A DNA stretch of 64,000 nucleotides from positions 1 through 64,000 of the forward strand of contig JAIMBK010000006.1 of NCBI GenBank assembly GCA_023511535.1, given 5' to 3'. Below are positions 43,606-55,402 of this stretch, one piece after another (the stretch's first letter is position 1; each line of letters begins with the position of its first letter). This DNA is from Armatimonadota bacterium. Lineage in GTDB: Bacteria; Bacillota; Desulfotomaculia; Desulfotomaculales; Nap2-2B. Position numbers and translations under genes: made by a program. The notes below the pieces were generated by a model, which searched no databases, had not been told where the DNA came from, and saw only the letters and a list, made by a program, of their open reading frames with translations.

Positions 43606-43624
43606 CAAAAGGAGGTGGCGCCGG

Positions 43625-44674
43625 ATGGAACTGAATTCCCGCCAGCAGCAAATTCTTTTGGCCATTATTAACGAGTATATCGATACCGCGGAACCGGTTG
43701 GTTCGCGGACCATCGCCAGAAAGTATAAACTGGGGGTCAGTCCGGCCACCATCCGGAACGAGATGGCGGATCTGGAAGAAATGGGTTTCATTGAGCAGCC
43801 GCATACCTCCGCCGGCCGGATCCCTTCCGAACGGGGTTACCGGTATTATGTAGACTACCTGATGCAAAAATACAAACTGTCGCCGGAAGAAGAAGACCTG
43901 ATCAGGCAGGAGTACACGAGCAAAGTCAGGGATATCGGCCTTCTTCTTCAGCGCACCGGCCAGCTTTTATCCCAGCTGACCCAGTGCGCGGCGGTGGTGC
44001 AGTCGCCGAAAATAGAAGTCGGGCCGTACAGGCACATTCAGTTAATCGAGATGGGCGTGGGGCGCGCTCTGCTGGTGCTGGTCATGGAAAACGGGATGAT
44101 CCAGCACCGGCTGATCGACATTCCCGCCACCATTACGGGCGGCGATCTGGCGACCATCTCGAGCGTGTTAAACGCCAAGCTCAGCGGCCATACCGTCGAA
44201 ACGATCAGGTTTACCTTGATCAAAGAAATTTACCTGGAGTTAACCAGGCACCGGCGCGTTCTGGACCTGGTTCTGGAGGTCCTGCGCTCCAGTCTGGTTC
44301 CGGGCGCCGAAGACAAGATTTATCTGGGCGGACTGTTTTATATTTTAAACCAGCCGGAGTTTCATAATATTGAAAAGGTGAAAACGCTGTTGAGCCTTTT
44401 GGAGCAGGAAAGCCTGCTGGCAAGCCTGCTGGCGCAGATTAGCAAACCCGGGGTAAACGTCCGCATCGGCGGCGAGATCAGCTGCCAGGCCATCCAGGAC
44501 TGCAGCATGGTCATCGCGACGTACGGAGTGGGCGGCCAGCCCGCCGGTTCCCTGGGGGTGCTGGGGCCCATCCGGATGGATTACGCCAAGGTAATCAGTA
44601 TCGTCGATTACCTGACCGAGAATCTCTCAATTGCTTTAGAGCGGATCTTTAAAGGTGGAGGTAGCCGGATTTGA
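43625..44674 (+). CDS. hrcA: heat-inducible transcription repressor HrcA
   Basis: A 349-residue repressor of class I heat-shock genes. The N-terminal winged helix (LNSRQQQILLAIINEYIDTAEPVGSRTIARKYKLGVSPATIRNEM region) and LEEMGFIEQPHTSAGRIPSERGYRYYVD are typical. The C-terminal GAF-like domain ends with PIRMDYAKVISIVDYLTE. It controls itself through the CIRCE site directly upstream. HrcA normally relies on GroEL for folding. Here the chaperonin gene that follows is of the group III type, which suggests a different feedback partner. AGGAGGTGG precedes ATG 43625. Confidence 0.95.
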   Translation: MELNSRQQQILLAIINEYIDTAEPVGSRTIARKYKLGVSPATIRNEMADLEEMGFIEQPHTSAGRIPSERGYRYYVDYLMQKYKLSPEEEDLIRQEYTSKVRDIGLLLQRTGQLLSQLTQCAAVVQSPKIEVGPYRHIQLIEMGVGRALLVLVMENGMIQHRLIDIPATITGGDLATISSVLNAKLSGHTVETIRFTLIKEIYLELTRHRRVLDLVLEVLRSSLVPGAEDKIYLGGLFYILNQPEFHNIEKVKTLLSLLEQESLLASLLAQISKPGVNVRIGGEISCQAIQDCSMVIATYGVGGQPAGSLGVLGPIRMDYAKVISIVDYLTENLSIALERIFKGGGSRI

Positions 44675-46239
44675 CGTTGAAGCAGCAGGCCAGCGGCGGC
44701 GCCGAAGTGAACGAGCGGCTGGCCGCTCTGGTGAACAACGCCAACGCCGTCCGGGCCATCGCCGCGGCGGTGGAAAGCACACTGGGCCCCAAAGGTCTGG
44801 ATACCATGCTGGTGGACCGCTTCGGGGAAGTGATCATTACCAACGACGGTGTAACTATCCTGACCGAAATGGAGGCCAACCACCCGGCGGCCCGGATGCT
44901 GATCAACATCGCCAAAGCGCAGCAGGAGGAGGTTGGCGACGGGACCACCACGGCCACCGTCATGGCCGGGGCGATGGTGGGAACCGGGGTGGAGCTGGTA
45001 TCCCGGGGGGTGCCCGTCGCCAGGGTGATCGAAGGTCTACGCGCCGGCTTAAAAAAGGGATTGGAATTAATGCAGGAAAAGGCCCGCCCCCTGGCCGGGC
45101 TGGACGATCCCGCGGTACCCCGGGTGGCTCTGGTGGCCGGCCGGGGCCGCGAGGACATCGCCGACCTGGTGGTCCGGGCGGCGCGCCTGATTGGCGAAGA
45201 AAAATTAAAGGAACCGGCCTTTAAGTTTGTTGAGACCATCACTGCCCGGGAAGGGGCCGAAAACCAGGTTTTTTCCGGCGTGATCATCACCAAAGAGCGC
45301 TTAAACCGCCAGATGCCCCGCGAATTGGAAAACGTGCCGGTGCTGGTCATCGACGATGCCCTGGAGCCGGAAGAAATTGAAGACGAAGCCCTCTCCACCG
45401 AGTCCGGATTTGCACGCTACATGGAGCTGCAGAACCAGTTCCGGGAGAACGTCCGGAAGATTATTGCGCTAGGGGCCGGGCTGGTCCTGGTCGACCGCGG
45501 AGTCAGCGACCTGGCCGAAGAAATGCTCACCGACGCGGGCGTGATGGTCGTCCAGCGGGTGCGGGCGCGGGAATTGCGGAAAGCGGCCGAACATACCGGC
45601 GCGCGTATGCTCAAGCGGACGGGCTTAAAAAAGGATCTGGAACAGCTGAAAGCATACCTGGGACACGCCCGCCGGGTTTTTAACGACGAAAAACTGGAGC
45701 AGGTCTGGATCTGCGAAGGGGCCGGCAAGCCCATGGCCACGGTGGTGGTGGGCGCATCTACCCGGGAAGTGGTCGGTGAACGCGAGCGCATTGCCCGGGA
45801 CGCGGCGGCCGCCGTCCAGGCAGCGCTGCGCGGGGGCATTGTGCCCGGCGGCGGCGCCCTGGAGGTGGCCGTGGCCCGCGAAGTGGAAAAGTTGCGCGCC
45901 GGGATGCGCGGGATGGCCGCCTACGGTGTAGATTGCGTGGTGGAAGCCCTTAAGCGCCCCCTGGCCCAGATCGTCACCAACGCCGGCTTTAATGCCCTGG
46001 AGAAAATCGGCGACGTGATTGCCGCCCAGGTGGAAAGTAATAACGATGCCCTGGCCGTCGACTGCGACACGGGCGAGATTTGCGACATGTACCAGGCGGG
46101 GGTGGTCGACCCCCTGCCGGTCAAAACCTGCGCCTTCAAAGCCGCAGGCGAAGTGGCCGAGGCCATCTTGAGGATCGATACGATTATCAAGAAGAAAGAA
46201 GAAAAAGGCGAAGGGAAAGACGCGGAGGGAAAAATATAG
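44671..46239 (+). CDS. group III (archaeal thermosome-like) chaperonin
   Basis: A 522-residue chaperonin related to TCP-1/thermosome, not to GroEL. ATP-site segments are LGPKGLDTMLVDRFGEVIITNDGVTIL near residue 40 and GDGTTTATVMAGAM near 90 (catalytic Asp); GIVPGGGALEVAVA is near 390. Protrusions of the thermosome apical domain are present, so no GroES is required. Such genes occur in a few Firmicutes (Carboxydothermus and relatives) inside the dnaK operon, exactly as here. The start is TTG 44671, overlapping the hrcA stop (TTGA), with GGTGGAGG upstream. Confidence 0.93.
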   Translation: MTLKQQASGGAEVNERLAALVNNANAVRAIAAAVESTLGPKGLDTMLVDRFGEVIITNDGVTILTEMEANHPAARMLINIAKAQQEEVGDGTTTATVMAGAMVGTGVELVSRGVPVARVIEGLRAGLKKGLELMQEKARPLAGLDDPAVPRVALVAGRGREDIADLVVRAARLIGEEKLKEPAFKFVETITAREGAENQVFSGVIITKERLNRQMPRELENVPVLVIDDALEPEEIEDEALSTESGFARYMELQNQFRENVRKIIALGAGLVLVDRGVSDLAEEMLTDAGVMVVQRVRARELRKAAEHTGARMLKRTGLKKDLEQLKAYLGHARRVFNDEKLEQVWICEGAGKPMATVVVGASTREVVGERERIARDAAAAVQAALRGGIVPGGGALEVAVAREVEKLRAGMRGMAAYGVDCVVEALKRPLAQIVTNAGFNALEKIGDVIAAQVESNNDALAVDCDTGEICDMYQAGVVDPLPVKTCAFKAAGEVAEAILRIDTIIKKKEEKGEGKDAEGKI

Positions 46240-46249
46240 GGGATAAAGT

Positions 46250-46312
46250 TTCATTGGCACATAAGGACAAGGGATAAAGGCATAAAGGCATAAAGGCACA
46301 GAGGTACAAAAA
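46250..46312 (+). repeat. GGCATAAA/GGCACAGA-type octamer repeat tract
   Basis: TGGCACATAAGGACAAGG is followed by AAGGCATA twice, AAGGCACA and GAGGTACA at eight- to ten-base steps between the chaperonin gene and grpE, inside the heat-shock operon. Confidence 0.7.
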
Positions 46313-46396
46313 CGACGGCAAACGAACGGCGGGCCGGGGTAGATGGTAAATGAACCTTAAAATAGTATAGTAGGTAACGGTGAGGTGAAACAGGTG

Positions 46397-47122
46397 GGTG
46401 ACCATCTGCATAAAGAAGATATGAATAATCAAGAAGATATGAATCCAGAAGTTCTCGCGGAAAACAACAGCAGCGCGCCGCTGCAAGACAAACAACCAGG
46501 CCCTGCCCGGCAAAAAACTGTCGCGGAGGAAACTTCCCGGCAAATTTCTCCGGATATTCCGGAAGAAGAACAAAAAGCGCAGCCGGTTGACGAAGAAATG
46601 CCGGCCGCCAACCAGGCTGAAGAACTGGCGGCCAGGGTGGCCGAACTGGAAAGCCGCCTGGGTGAGGCCGAAGCCCGCGCCCGGGAAAACTGGGACCGCC
46701 TGGTCAGGCTGCAGGCGGACTTCGAAAATTACCGCAAACGCACTTTGAGGGAGAGGGAAGATTTATTAAAGTTTGCCGGCGAGCAGTTGATTACCGAATT
46801 GCTGCCGGTGCTGGACAACTTTGAGCGGGCGCTGGCCGCCGGGCGGGAGAGCACGGATGGATTTTACGAAGGCGTGGAGATGATTTACCGGCAGCTCGGC
46901 GACCTGCTGAAGGCCCAGGGGCTCACGCCGGTTCCCGCCCTGGGCGAGAAGTTCGATCCCGGCCGGCACGAGGCCGTGGCCTGGGAGGAAACCGGCGAGG
47001 AAAGCCAGGACAACATTATTATCAAAGAGTTCCGGAAGGGATATTGCCTGAAGGAAAAGGTTATCCGGCCGGCCATGGTTGTTGTGGCGCGTGCAAAACA
47101 AAACGAAGAGGTGAAGAAATAG
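46397..47122 (+). CDS. grpE: nucleotide exchange factor GrpE
   Basis: About 241 residues. An acidic, disordered N-terminal 75 residues precede the long coiled coil (ELAARVAELESRLGEAEARARENWDRLVRLQADFENYRKR) and the beta domain with the C-terminal signature RPAMVVVA. It speeds ADP release from DnaK. GTG 46397 is preferred (GAGGTGA six bases upstream); GTG 46385 and ATG 46421 are alternatives. It ends on the base before the dnaK start. Confidence 0.93.
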   Translation, partial: GDHLHKEDMNNQEDMNPEVLAENNSSAPLQDKQPGPARQKTVAEETSRQISPDIPEEEQKAQPVDEEMPAANQAEELAARVAELESRLGEAEARARENWDRLVRLQADFENYRKRTLREREDLLKFAGEQLITELLPVLDNFERALAAGRESTDGFYEGVEMIYRQLGDLLKAQGLTPVPALGEKFDPGRHEAVAWEETGEESQDNIIIKEFRKGYCLKEKVIRPAMVVVARAKQNEEVKK

Positions 47123-50270
<3,148 letters not shown>

Positions 50271-51023
50271 ATGATGTATTTTTTTGTTCCTCCCGCGCAA
50301 ATTAAAGAACAAAAAGTAATTGTCACCGGCCCCGATGCAGTCCACCTGACGCGTGTTTTGCGGCTGGGGCCGGGAGCCGGGTTCACGGTTGCCGACGGGC
50401 AGGGCAAAGGGTACCGGGTCAGGTTAAGCAAAATCAGTTCCGGGGAAATCGAAGGGATTATTGAAGAAGAATTTATCCTTGCCGCCGAACCCCCGGTTTC
50501 CATCACGCTGGTCCAGGGCATCCCCAAGGGCGGGAAAATGGAATTGATCATCCAGAAAAGCACGGAGTTGGGCGTGAAAGAAATTATTCCGCTCCTGGCG
50601 GAAAGATCGATCGTCAAACTGGCCGGGGAAAAGCTGGAGCAGCGGCACCTGCGCTGGCAGCGGGTTGCCCGCGAGGCGGCGAAGCAGTGCCGGCGGGGGG
50701 AAGTGCCGGCGGTAAGCGTTCCCCTGACCCTGAACCAGGTTTTTTCGCGGATGCCGCCCGGGGCGGCCGGAATCATGCCCTGGGAGGAAGAAGGAGAAGT
50801 TTCTTTAAAACAGGTCTTGCCCACTCTTCAAGAAGCACTTCCAGGGGCGGGCGTTTTTCTTTTTATCGGGCCGGAAGGCGGGTTTGCGCCCCGGGAAGCG
50901 GCGCTGGCGAAAGAAAACGGGGTCGTTACCGTCTCCCTGGGCAGGCGCATCCTGCGCACGGAAACGGCGGCCCTGGCGGCGGCGGCCATAATCCTGTACG
51001 AACTCGGCGATCTGGGGGGATAA
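50271..51023 (+). CDS. rsmE: 16S rRNA m3U1498 methyltransferase RsmE
   Basis: A 250-residue SPOUT methyltransferase. The N-terminal PUA-like part (YFFVPPAQIKEQKVIVTGPDAVHLTRVLRL) is followed by the knotted SAM domain with LFIGPEGGFAPREAALA and SLGRRILRTETAALAA near the C-terminus. It methylates U1498 in the decoding region. The ATG at 50271 (or 50274) abuts the dnaJ stop; rsmE after dnaJ is a common Firmicute arrangement. Confidence 0.93.
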   Translation: MMYFFVPPAQIKEQKVIVTGPDAVHLTRVLRLGPGAGFTVADGQGKGYRVRLSKISSGEIEGIIEEEFILAAEPPVSITLVQGIPKGGKMELIIQKSTELGVKEIIPLLAERSIVKLAGEKLEQRHLRWQRVAREAAKQCRRGEVPAVSVPLTLNQVFSRMPPGAAGIMPWEEEGEVSLKQVLPTLQEALPGAGVFLFIGPEGGFAPREAALAKENGVVTVSLGRRILRTETAALAAAAIILYELGDLGG

Positions 51024-51025
51024 GC

Positions 51026-52354
51026 ATTAATAAAACAGTCGCGATCGCTACCCTCGGCTGCAAGGTAAATCAATATGATTCCGCCGCCCTGGCCGCCCTG
51101 TTCGCCCGGCGGGGCTACCGGGTCGTGGATTTTGCGGAACCGGCGGACGTCTACGTGATTAACACCTGTACGGTTACGCACATCAGCGACCGGAAATCGC
51201 GCCAGCTGATCCGCCGGGCGGCGAGAAACAATCCGGAAGCCATGATCGTGGTAACGGGTTGTTACGCGCAGGTGGCTCCCGGGGAAGCGCTGGCCATCCC
51301 CGGCGTCGACCTGGTGATCGGGATGCGGGAGCGGAACCGGATCGTTGATTTAATTGAAGAAGCGGCTTTTCGACCGGACGGTCCCCGGCAGGCCGTCCGC
51401 GACGTTCGCACCGCCGGGGAATTCGAGGAGTTGCCCGCACCTGCCCTCGCCCACGAGCGCGTACGGGCTTTTTTAAAGATCCAGGAAGGTTGCAACAACT
51501 ACTGTACGTACTGTATTGTGCCCTACGCCCGGGGTCCGCTGAAAAGCCGGCACCCGGAAAAGGTCCTGGCCGAGGCGAGGCATTTGATCGCCGCCGGGTT
51601 TAAAGAAATCGTGATCACGGGCATTCACACGGGCGCCTACGGCTGCGACCTGCCGGAAAAAATCAATCTGGCGGACCTTCTTCAGGAATTGGTGCAGTTG
51701 CCCGGTCTGGTCCGGCTGCGGCTCAGTTCGGTGGAACCTCTGGACGTGAGCCCAGAATTGATTGCCACCGTCGCCACCTGCGGCAAAATTTGCCCCCACC
51801 TGCACATCCCGCTGCAGAGCGGCGACGACGCGGTCTTGAAAAGAATGAACCGGCATTATACCGCGGAATATTTTCGCCGGCTCGTTCGGGAGATCCGCCG
51901 GAACATTCCGGAAGCAGCGCTGACCACGGACGTGATGGTGGGTTTTCCAGGGGAAACCAGGGAGCAATTCCAAAATACTTGCCGTTTTGTCCAGGAAATG
52001 GCCTTTTCCCGGCTGCACGTGTTTAAGTATTCGCCGCGCCAACCCACCCCCGCCGCCAAAATGCCGGACCAGATTCCGGCGCCGGTGAAAGAAGAGAGAA
52101 GCCGGCTGCTGATTGCCCTGGGTGAGGAACTGGCCCGTTCCTTCGCCGCCCGTTTTTTGGGCCGGGAGGTGGAAGTGCTGGCCGAAGAGCCCTCCCGGGA
52201 ATTTCCGGGGCATTACGAAGGGCTGACCGGCAATTACCTCCGGGTCATTTTTCCGGCGGCCGGCAATTGCCGGGGCGAATTGATAGCGGTTCAGGCAGAA
52301 GAGTTGATTGGTTCGAATTTACGCGGGAAAATGGTTGAAGGTGCCGGGGGTTAA
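51026..52354 (+). CDS. mtaB: tRNA t6A37 methylthiotransferase MtaB; apparent ATT start
   Basis: About 442 residues of the MiaB family. The N-terminal UPF0004 domain holds one cluster through Cys in LGCKVNQYDS, INTCTVTH and VTGCYAQVA. The radical SAM motif is CNNYCTYC near residue 155, and a TRAM domain ends the protein. It converts t6A37 to ms2t6A37. The frame has no ATG, GTG or TTG close to the family N-terminus (NKTVAIATLGCK). ATT 51026 stands six or seven bases after a GGGGGG ribosome binding site and is the best candidate. tsaD, whose product makes the t6A substrate, is 5 kb downstream. Confidence 0.88.
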   Translation: MNKTVAIATLGCKVNQYDSAALAALFARRGYRVVDFAEPADVYVINTCTVTHISDRKSRQLIRRAARNNPEAMIVVTGCYAQVAPGEALAIPGVDLVIGMRERNRIVDLIEEAAFRPDGPRQAVRDVRTAGEFEELPAPALAHERVRAFLKIQEGCNNYCTYCIVPYARGPLKSRHPEKVLAEARHLIAAGFKEIVITGIHTGAYGCDLPEKINLADLLQELVQLPGLVRLRLSSVEPLDVSPELIATVATCGKICPHLHIPLQSGDDAVLKRMNRHYTAEYFRRLVREIRRNIPEAALTTDVMVGFPGETREQFQNTCRFVQEMAFSRLHVFKYSPRQPTPAAKMPDQIPAPVKEERSRLLIALGEELARSFAARFLGREVEVLAEEPSREFPGHYEGLTGNYLRVIFPAAGNCRGELIAVQAEELIGSNLRGKMVEGAGG

Positions 52355-52665
52355 AGGAACCCGGGCAATAGGGGTAAAGGTGCAAAGGGATAAAGGGACT
52401 AAGGCATAAAGGGACAAAGGGACAGAGGCAAAGAAGCAAAAAAGATAAGAGAAGAAAAGGATAAAGGATAGAGGACAGAGGGGTAGAACCCGGGATAATT
52501 TTAATAATTTAATCAGGAAAGCAGGATTTAAAAAAATCCTGTTGAATTGTTAAGATTAAATGACTGCTGAATGCTGAATGGTTACATTCTGATCACTCCG
52601 GCGGCCGTCAACCTGCCTTTGGAATTTGATTTTTAACAACCGGTGACCGTTCAAAAGGGGGTGAT
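52355..52665. other. intergenic region with the longest octamer tract
   Basis: From 52362 to about 52480 words such as AAGGTGCA, AAGGGATA, AAGGCATA, AAGGGACA and GAGGCAAA follow each other for more than 100 bases, turning gradually purine-only. A hairpin (AGGATTT/AAATCCT, about 52521-52540) and an AT-rich stretch come before the HIT gene. No gene is seen. Confidence 0.65.
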
Positions 52666-53016
52666 TTGACTTTGCAAGAGTGTATCTTTTGTAAAATCGT
52701 GCACAAAACCGTCCCGGCCGAAATAATTTATGAAGACGACCGGGTGATGGCCTTTAAGGATATTCATCCGGCGGCCCCGGTTCATTATTTGTTGATTCCC
52801 AAAAAACACATCCCCACCTTCCTGGACTTAACGGAAGAAGAGGAAGGGATTGTCGGTCATCTGCAGCGTGTTGCCGGTATTATTGCCAGAGAAGCCGGCC
52901 TCGACCGCAAAGGTTTCCGGCTGGTTGGCAATTGCCTGGAAGATGCCGGGCAACTGGTTTTCCACCTGCATTATCATTTTCTCGCCGGTCGTTCCCTGCA
53001 GTGGCCGCCCGGTTAA
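52666..53016 (+). CDS. HIT family nucleotide-binding hydrolase
   Basis: A 116-residue histidine-triad protein of the Hint type (nucleoside phosphoramidate or dinucleotide hydrolase). It starts with [20 protein letters not shown] and has the catalytic [10 protein letters not shown] near residue 102 (H-x-H-x-H). The CXXC near the start (CIFC) may bind zinc. The start is TTG 52666 with AAAAGGGGG upstream. rpsU follows. Confidence 0.92.
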   Translation: MTLQECIFCKIVHKTVPAEIIYEDDRVMAFKDIHPAAPVHYLLIPKKHIPTFLDLTEEEEGIVGHLQRVAGIIAREAGLDRKGFRLVGNCLEDAGQLVFHLHYHFLAGRSLQWPPG

Positions 53017-53084
53017 ATATAAATGTTCAAAGTGGGGTTGAAAAATGTGCAGACGGTAATCAAAGGCGGAGGGAGGGGAAATGG

Positions 53085-53261
53085 ATGGCAGAGGTACGAG
53101 TTGGAAAAAACGAAACACTGGACAGTGCCCTCCGTCGTTTTAAGCGCACCTGCCAGAAAGCGGGTGTGCTGGCTGATGCGAGAAGACACGAGCGTTACGA
53201 AAAACCAAGTGTCCGGCGCAAGAAAAAAGCGCAGGCGGCGCGCCGGCGCAAATTTCGGTAA
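53085..53261 (+). CDS. rpsU: 30S ribosomal protein S21
   Basis: A 58-residue basic protein: [20 protein letters not shown] at the start and the Arg/Lys-rich tail [15 protein letters not shown]. Needed for start-site recognition by the 30S subunit. ATG 53085 has GGAGGGAGGGG upstream. A strong terminator follows. Confidence 0.96.
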   Translation: MAEVRVGKNETLDSALRRFKRTCQKAGVLADARRHERYEKPSVRRKKKAQAARRRKFR

Positions 53262-53278
53262 AACATTCAGGCACGGCA

Positions 53279-53306
53279 ACGCCCGGGGTAACTCCCGGGC
53301 GTTTTC
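53279..53306 (+). terminator. rho-independent terminator of rpsU
   Basis: GCCCGGG (53281-53287) pairs with CCCGGGC (53294-53300) around a six-base loop, followed by GTTTTC. Confidence 0.88.
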
Positions 53307-53540
53307 GATTGAAAAGACGGCTGGCGTTGTTTCTCCTTATCAGTTATAAATAAACCAGGAATTTATTTTTTGAACCCAAAAGGATTAGTAGTACATTTTG
53401 TAGAATAATATAGTTCCAAAGAAATAAAGATAGACACCCATGCTGCAAAAGCAGCACCAGCAAAGGATGAAAATTAGCGAAGGTTATTTTCATACCCTAT
53501 CCCTACCCCCTATCCCCTATTTTTAAGGGAGGTGCAGCCG
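53306..53540. other. AT-rich intergenic region before the TetR gene
   Basis: It holds an AT-rich stretch (53340-53440) and the pyrimidine repeat CCCTATCCCTACCCCCTATCCCC (53497-53519). TTTTGTAGAATA near 53396 is close to, but not, a Spo0A box. No gene or clear promoter is seen. Confidence 0.4.
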
Positions 53541-54137
53541 GTGAGTTTTCGCGAGGAAAGGGCGGCGGAAAGAAAAATGAACATCATCAAGGTTGCCGCC
53601 AAATTGTTTAGCGAAAAGGGGTATCACGACGCCACCCTGGAGGATATCGCCAAAAACCTGAAGTATACCAAGGGGTCGATTTATTACTACATCAACAGTA
53701 AACAGGAACTGCTTTTCCAGTGCCACGAACTGGCCATGGACATGTTGATTAACCGCATGGAGGAGATTGTGGCCGCGGATTGGCCCCTGGAGGTCAAGCT
53801 AAAGGAAGGGATCAAGGCACACATCGAAATGGTCGTGGGGGAAATGTCCCTGGTTACCGTGGCCCTGGGCCAGGAATTCGAATTGCAGGAGGATTACCGG
53901 CAAATTATCGTTGCCAGGCGGGATCAGTATGAAAGGTATTTCCGCCGGCTCGTGGACGAGGGGGTTGAAAAAGGGATCTTTCGTCCGGTCCCCAGTAAAA
54001 TGGCCGTCTTTATCATTATGGGGGCGGTGAACTGGATCCCCCGCTGGTATTCCGAAAAGGGGAGCATGAGCAAGGAGGAGATCGCCGAATTTTTTGCCGA
54101 TTATCTCGTCCGGCCGCTGCTTCAAACGCAGGCCTAA
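53541..54137 (+). CDS. TetR/AcrR family transcriptional regulator
   Basis: A 198-residue regulator. The N-terminal helix-turn-helix (IIKVAAKLFSEKGYHDATLEDIAKNLKYTKGSIYYYINSKQELL) is typical, with a C-terminal all-helical ligand domain (TetR_C type, as in fatty-acid regulators). The ligand is unknown. GTG 53541 has GGGAGGTG upstream. It converges with acuA, the stops overlapping by four bases. A link to acyl-CoA metabolism is guesswork. Confidence 0.88.
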   Translation: MSFREERAAERKMNIIKVAAKLFSEKGYHDATLEDIAKNLKYTKGSIYYYINSKQELLFQCHELAMDMLINRMEEIVAADWPLEVKLKEGIKAHIEMVVGEMSLVTVALGQEFELQEDYRQIIVARRDQYERYFRRLVDEGVEKGIFRPVPSKMAVFIIMGAVNWIPRWYSEKGSMSKEEIAEFFADYLVRPLLQTQA

Positions 54138-54763
54138 AAGAGGTTGGCCGCCTGGCCGAGTTTGCCCATAAACCGCATGCTTTCAAACAGGGCGAGATCC
54201 TCTTTGCCGACGTTTTTACCGAATTTGGCCATTAAAACGTTGGCCGGGTGCTCAAGGATGTCCGGGTCGTCGGTGGTTACTTTTTTCAGGCCTACCTTGC
54301 CGAATAGCTTGGTGAGGACCTGCTGGTAGCCCCACAGGCTCAGGCCCGTGTTTTTCAGATCCCAGTGCCAGCAGTATTCTGTGGTGATGACGATAAAGTC
54401 TTCCAGCCGCTCATTGGCAAAGGCCAGTTTCAGCATATTCTCCGCCAGGCGGCACTGCCGCCACTCCGGGCTTACTTCAATGCCGCCCATTTCTAAAATG
54501 CGGGGGTGCTTGCTCCAGCGGGAATATTCATCCGGCCGGTGAAAGGCGATGTAAGCGACGATTTCTTGCTGGTGGCGGGCGAGGTAAATCATGCCGTCGG
54601 GTAAATAAGTAATTTTAATGAGCGCTTGTTTTTGACGGTCGGGAGGGCGAAAGTTGGTTAAAAGGTGATTCATTGTCAAAGTTTCCAGGTAAGTACCCGG
54701 AGCAGGCCCCTCAATATAAACGGTTCCCTTTGGTGTTTCGAGCGCGACCTGTTGCATTTCCAT
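54134..54763 (-). CDS. acuA: GNAT protein acetyltransferase AcuA
   Basis: A 209-residue GNAT enzyme very similar in pattern and length to Bacillus AcuA (LTNFRPPDRQKQALIKI; GGIEVSPEWRQC; IITTEYCWHWDLKNTGLSLW-type segment). AcuA acetylates the catalytic lysine of acetyl-CoA synthetase and turns it off. The acetyl-CoA pyrophosphate segment (EWRQCRLAENML) departs from the classical QxxGxG, as in the family. Start ATG 54763 has GGAGGTG. No acuB or acuC is adjacent, but a sirtuin gene that could reverse the mark lies 1.3 kb away. Confidence 0.85.
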   Translation of the reverse strand: MEMQQVALETPKGTVYIEGPAPGTYLETLTMNHLLTNFRPPDRQKQALIKITYLPDGMIYLARHQQEIVAYIAFHRPDEYSRWSKHPRILEMGGIEVSPEWRQCRLAENMLKLAFANERLEDFIVITTEYCWHWDLKNTGLSLWGYQQVLTKLFGKVGLKKVTTDDPDILEHPANVLMAKFGKNVGKEDLALFESMRFMGKLGQAANLF

Positions 54764-54911
54764 CAACAGCCCACCTCCTTCACCTTTTAACTTCCCGCCG
54801 TTAATCATAGGATTGCTTTCTGCTTGCATTTTTATTATAATGATCTAACTTCCAATTGACAATAGCGAGGAATGAAATGGTTCTATTGAAAATTTTCGAA
54901 TAAGTGCTTTA

Positions 54912-54941
54912 TTGACACGGTTGTTTTCTTTGTTGTATAAT
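54912..54941 (+). promoter_or_regulatory. sigma-A promoter
   Basis: TTGACA (54912-54917), 18 bases, TATAAT (54936-54941), about 30 bases before the start of the 106-residue gene. Confidence 0.88.
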
Positions 54942-54971
54942 GTTTTCCAAAAGGGAGAAGGGATGGTTTAA

Positions 54972-55292
54972 ATGGCTTTTGAGGTGTATAAACCTCGCGG
55001 TGAAAAAGCGGAAAAGGCTCCGATAGTGTCTTTTTCCAAAAGTTCAATTGTTTTAAATAATATCTCCAGGGAGAAACTTAACTCATCAAATGTCGAACTG
55101 GCTTATGACGATGAAACAAAAACAGTACGGATCCGCGCCGTGGAAGACGGCGGTATGCAAATTAAAAAGACAAAAGTTTTCGGCCGGGGTTTTTACAAGC
55201 ACTTCGGCATCAACCCGCGGGGCAAATGCGAAGCCCGGTTTGATGAACAGGAACGGGCTTTATATGTGGACATCAGCAACATTTTAAATTAA
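54972..55292 (+). CDS. conserved small protein of unknown function
   Basis: A 106-residue soluble protein, mixed alpha/beta by eye, with SFSKSSIVLNNISREKL near the start and a basic KKTKVFGRGFYKHFGI segment that may bind nucleic acid. I do not recognise a named family. It has a consensus promoter, a good ribosome binding site (GGGAGAAGGG) and its own terminator, so it is a well-expressed single gene. Confidence 0.75.
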   Translation: MAFEVYKPRGEKAEKAPIVSFSKSSIVLNNISREKLNSSNVELAYDDETKTVRIRAVEDGGMQIKKTKVFGRGFYKHFGINPRGKCEARFDEQERALYVDISNILN

Positions 55293-55318
55293 AAGGGAAA
55301 ACTCATTTTTTCATCGGC

Positions 55319-55353
55319 AAGCCGACGAATTTTTTCTGCTGTCGGCTTTTTTG
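55319..55353 (+). terminator. rho-independent terminator
   Basis: AAGCCGAC (55319-55326) pairs with GTCGGCTT (55341-55348) around a 14-base loop, followed by TTTT. Confidence 0.88.
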
Positions 55354-55402
55354 CGTTGCTTGACCGGACATTTACACCAAATGCAGGCAAGGGGGGTTCT
55401 TG

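Noticed and set aside
50687-51025. Long upstream extension of the mtaB frame (555 residues from 50687)
   Set aside because: The extra part overlaps rsmE in another frame, is Arg/Gly-rich and has no homology to the MiaB family.
53390-53405. Spo0A box (TTTTGTAGAATA)
   Set aside because: The core TGTCGAA is broken by a C to A change at the most conserved position.
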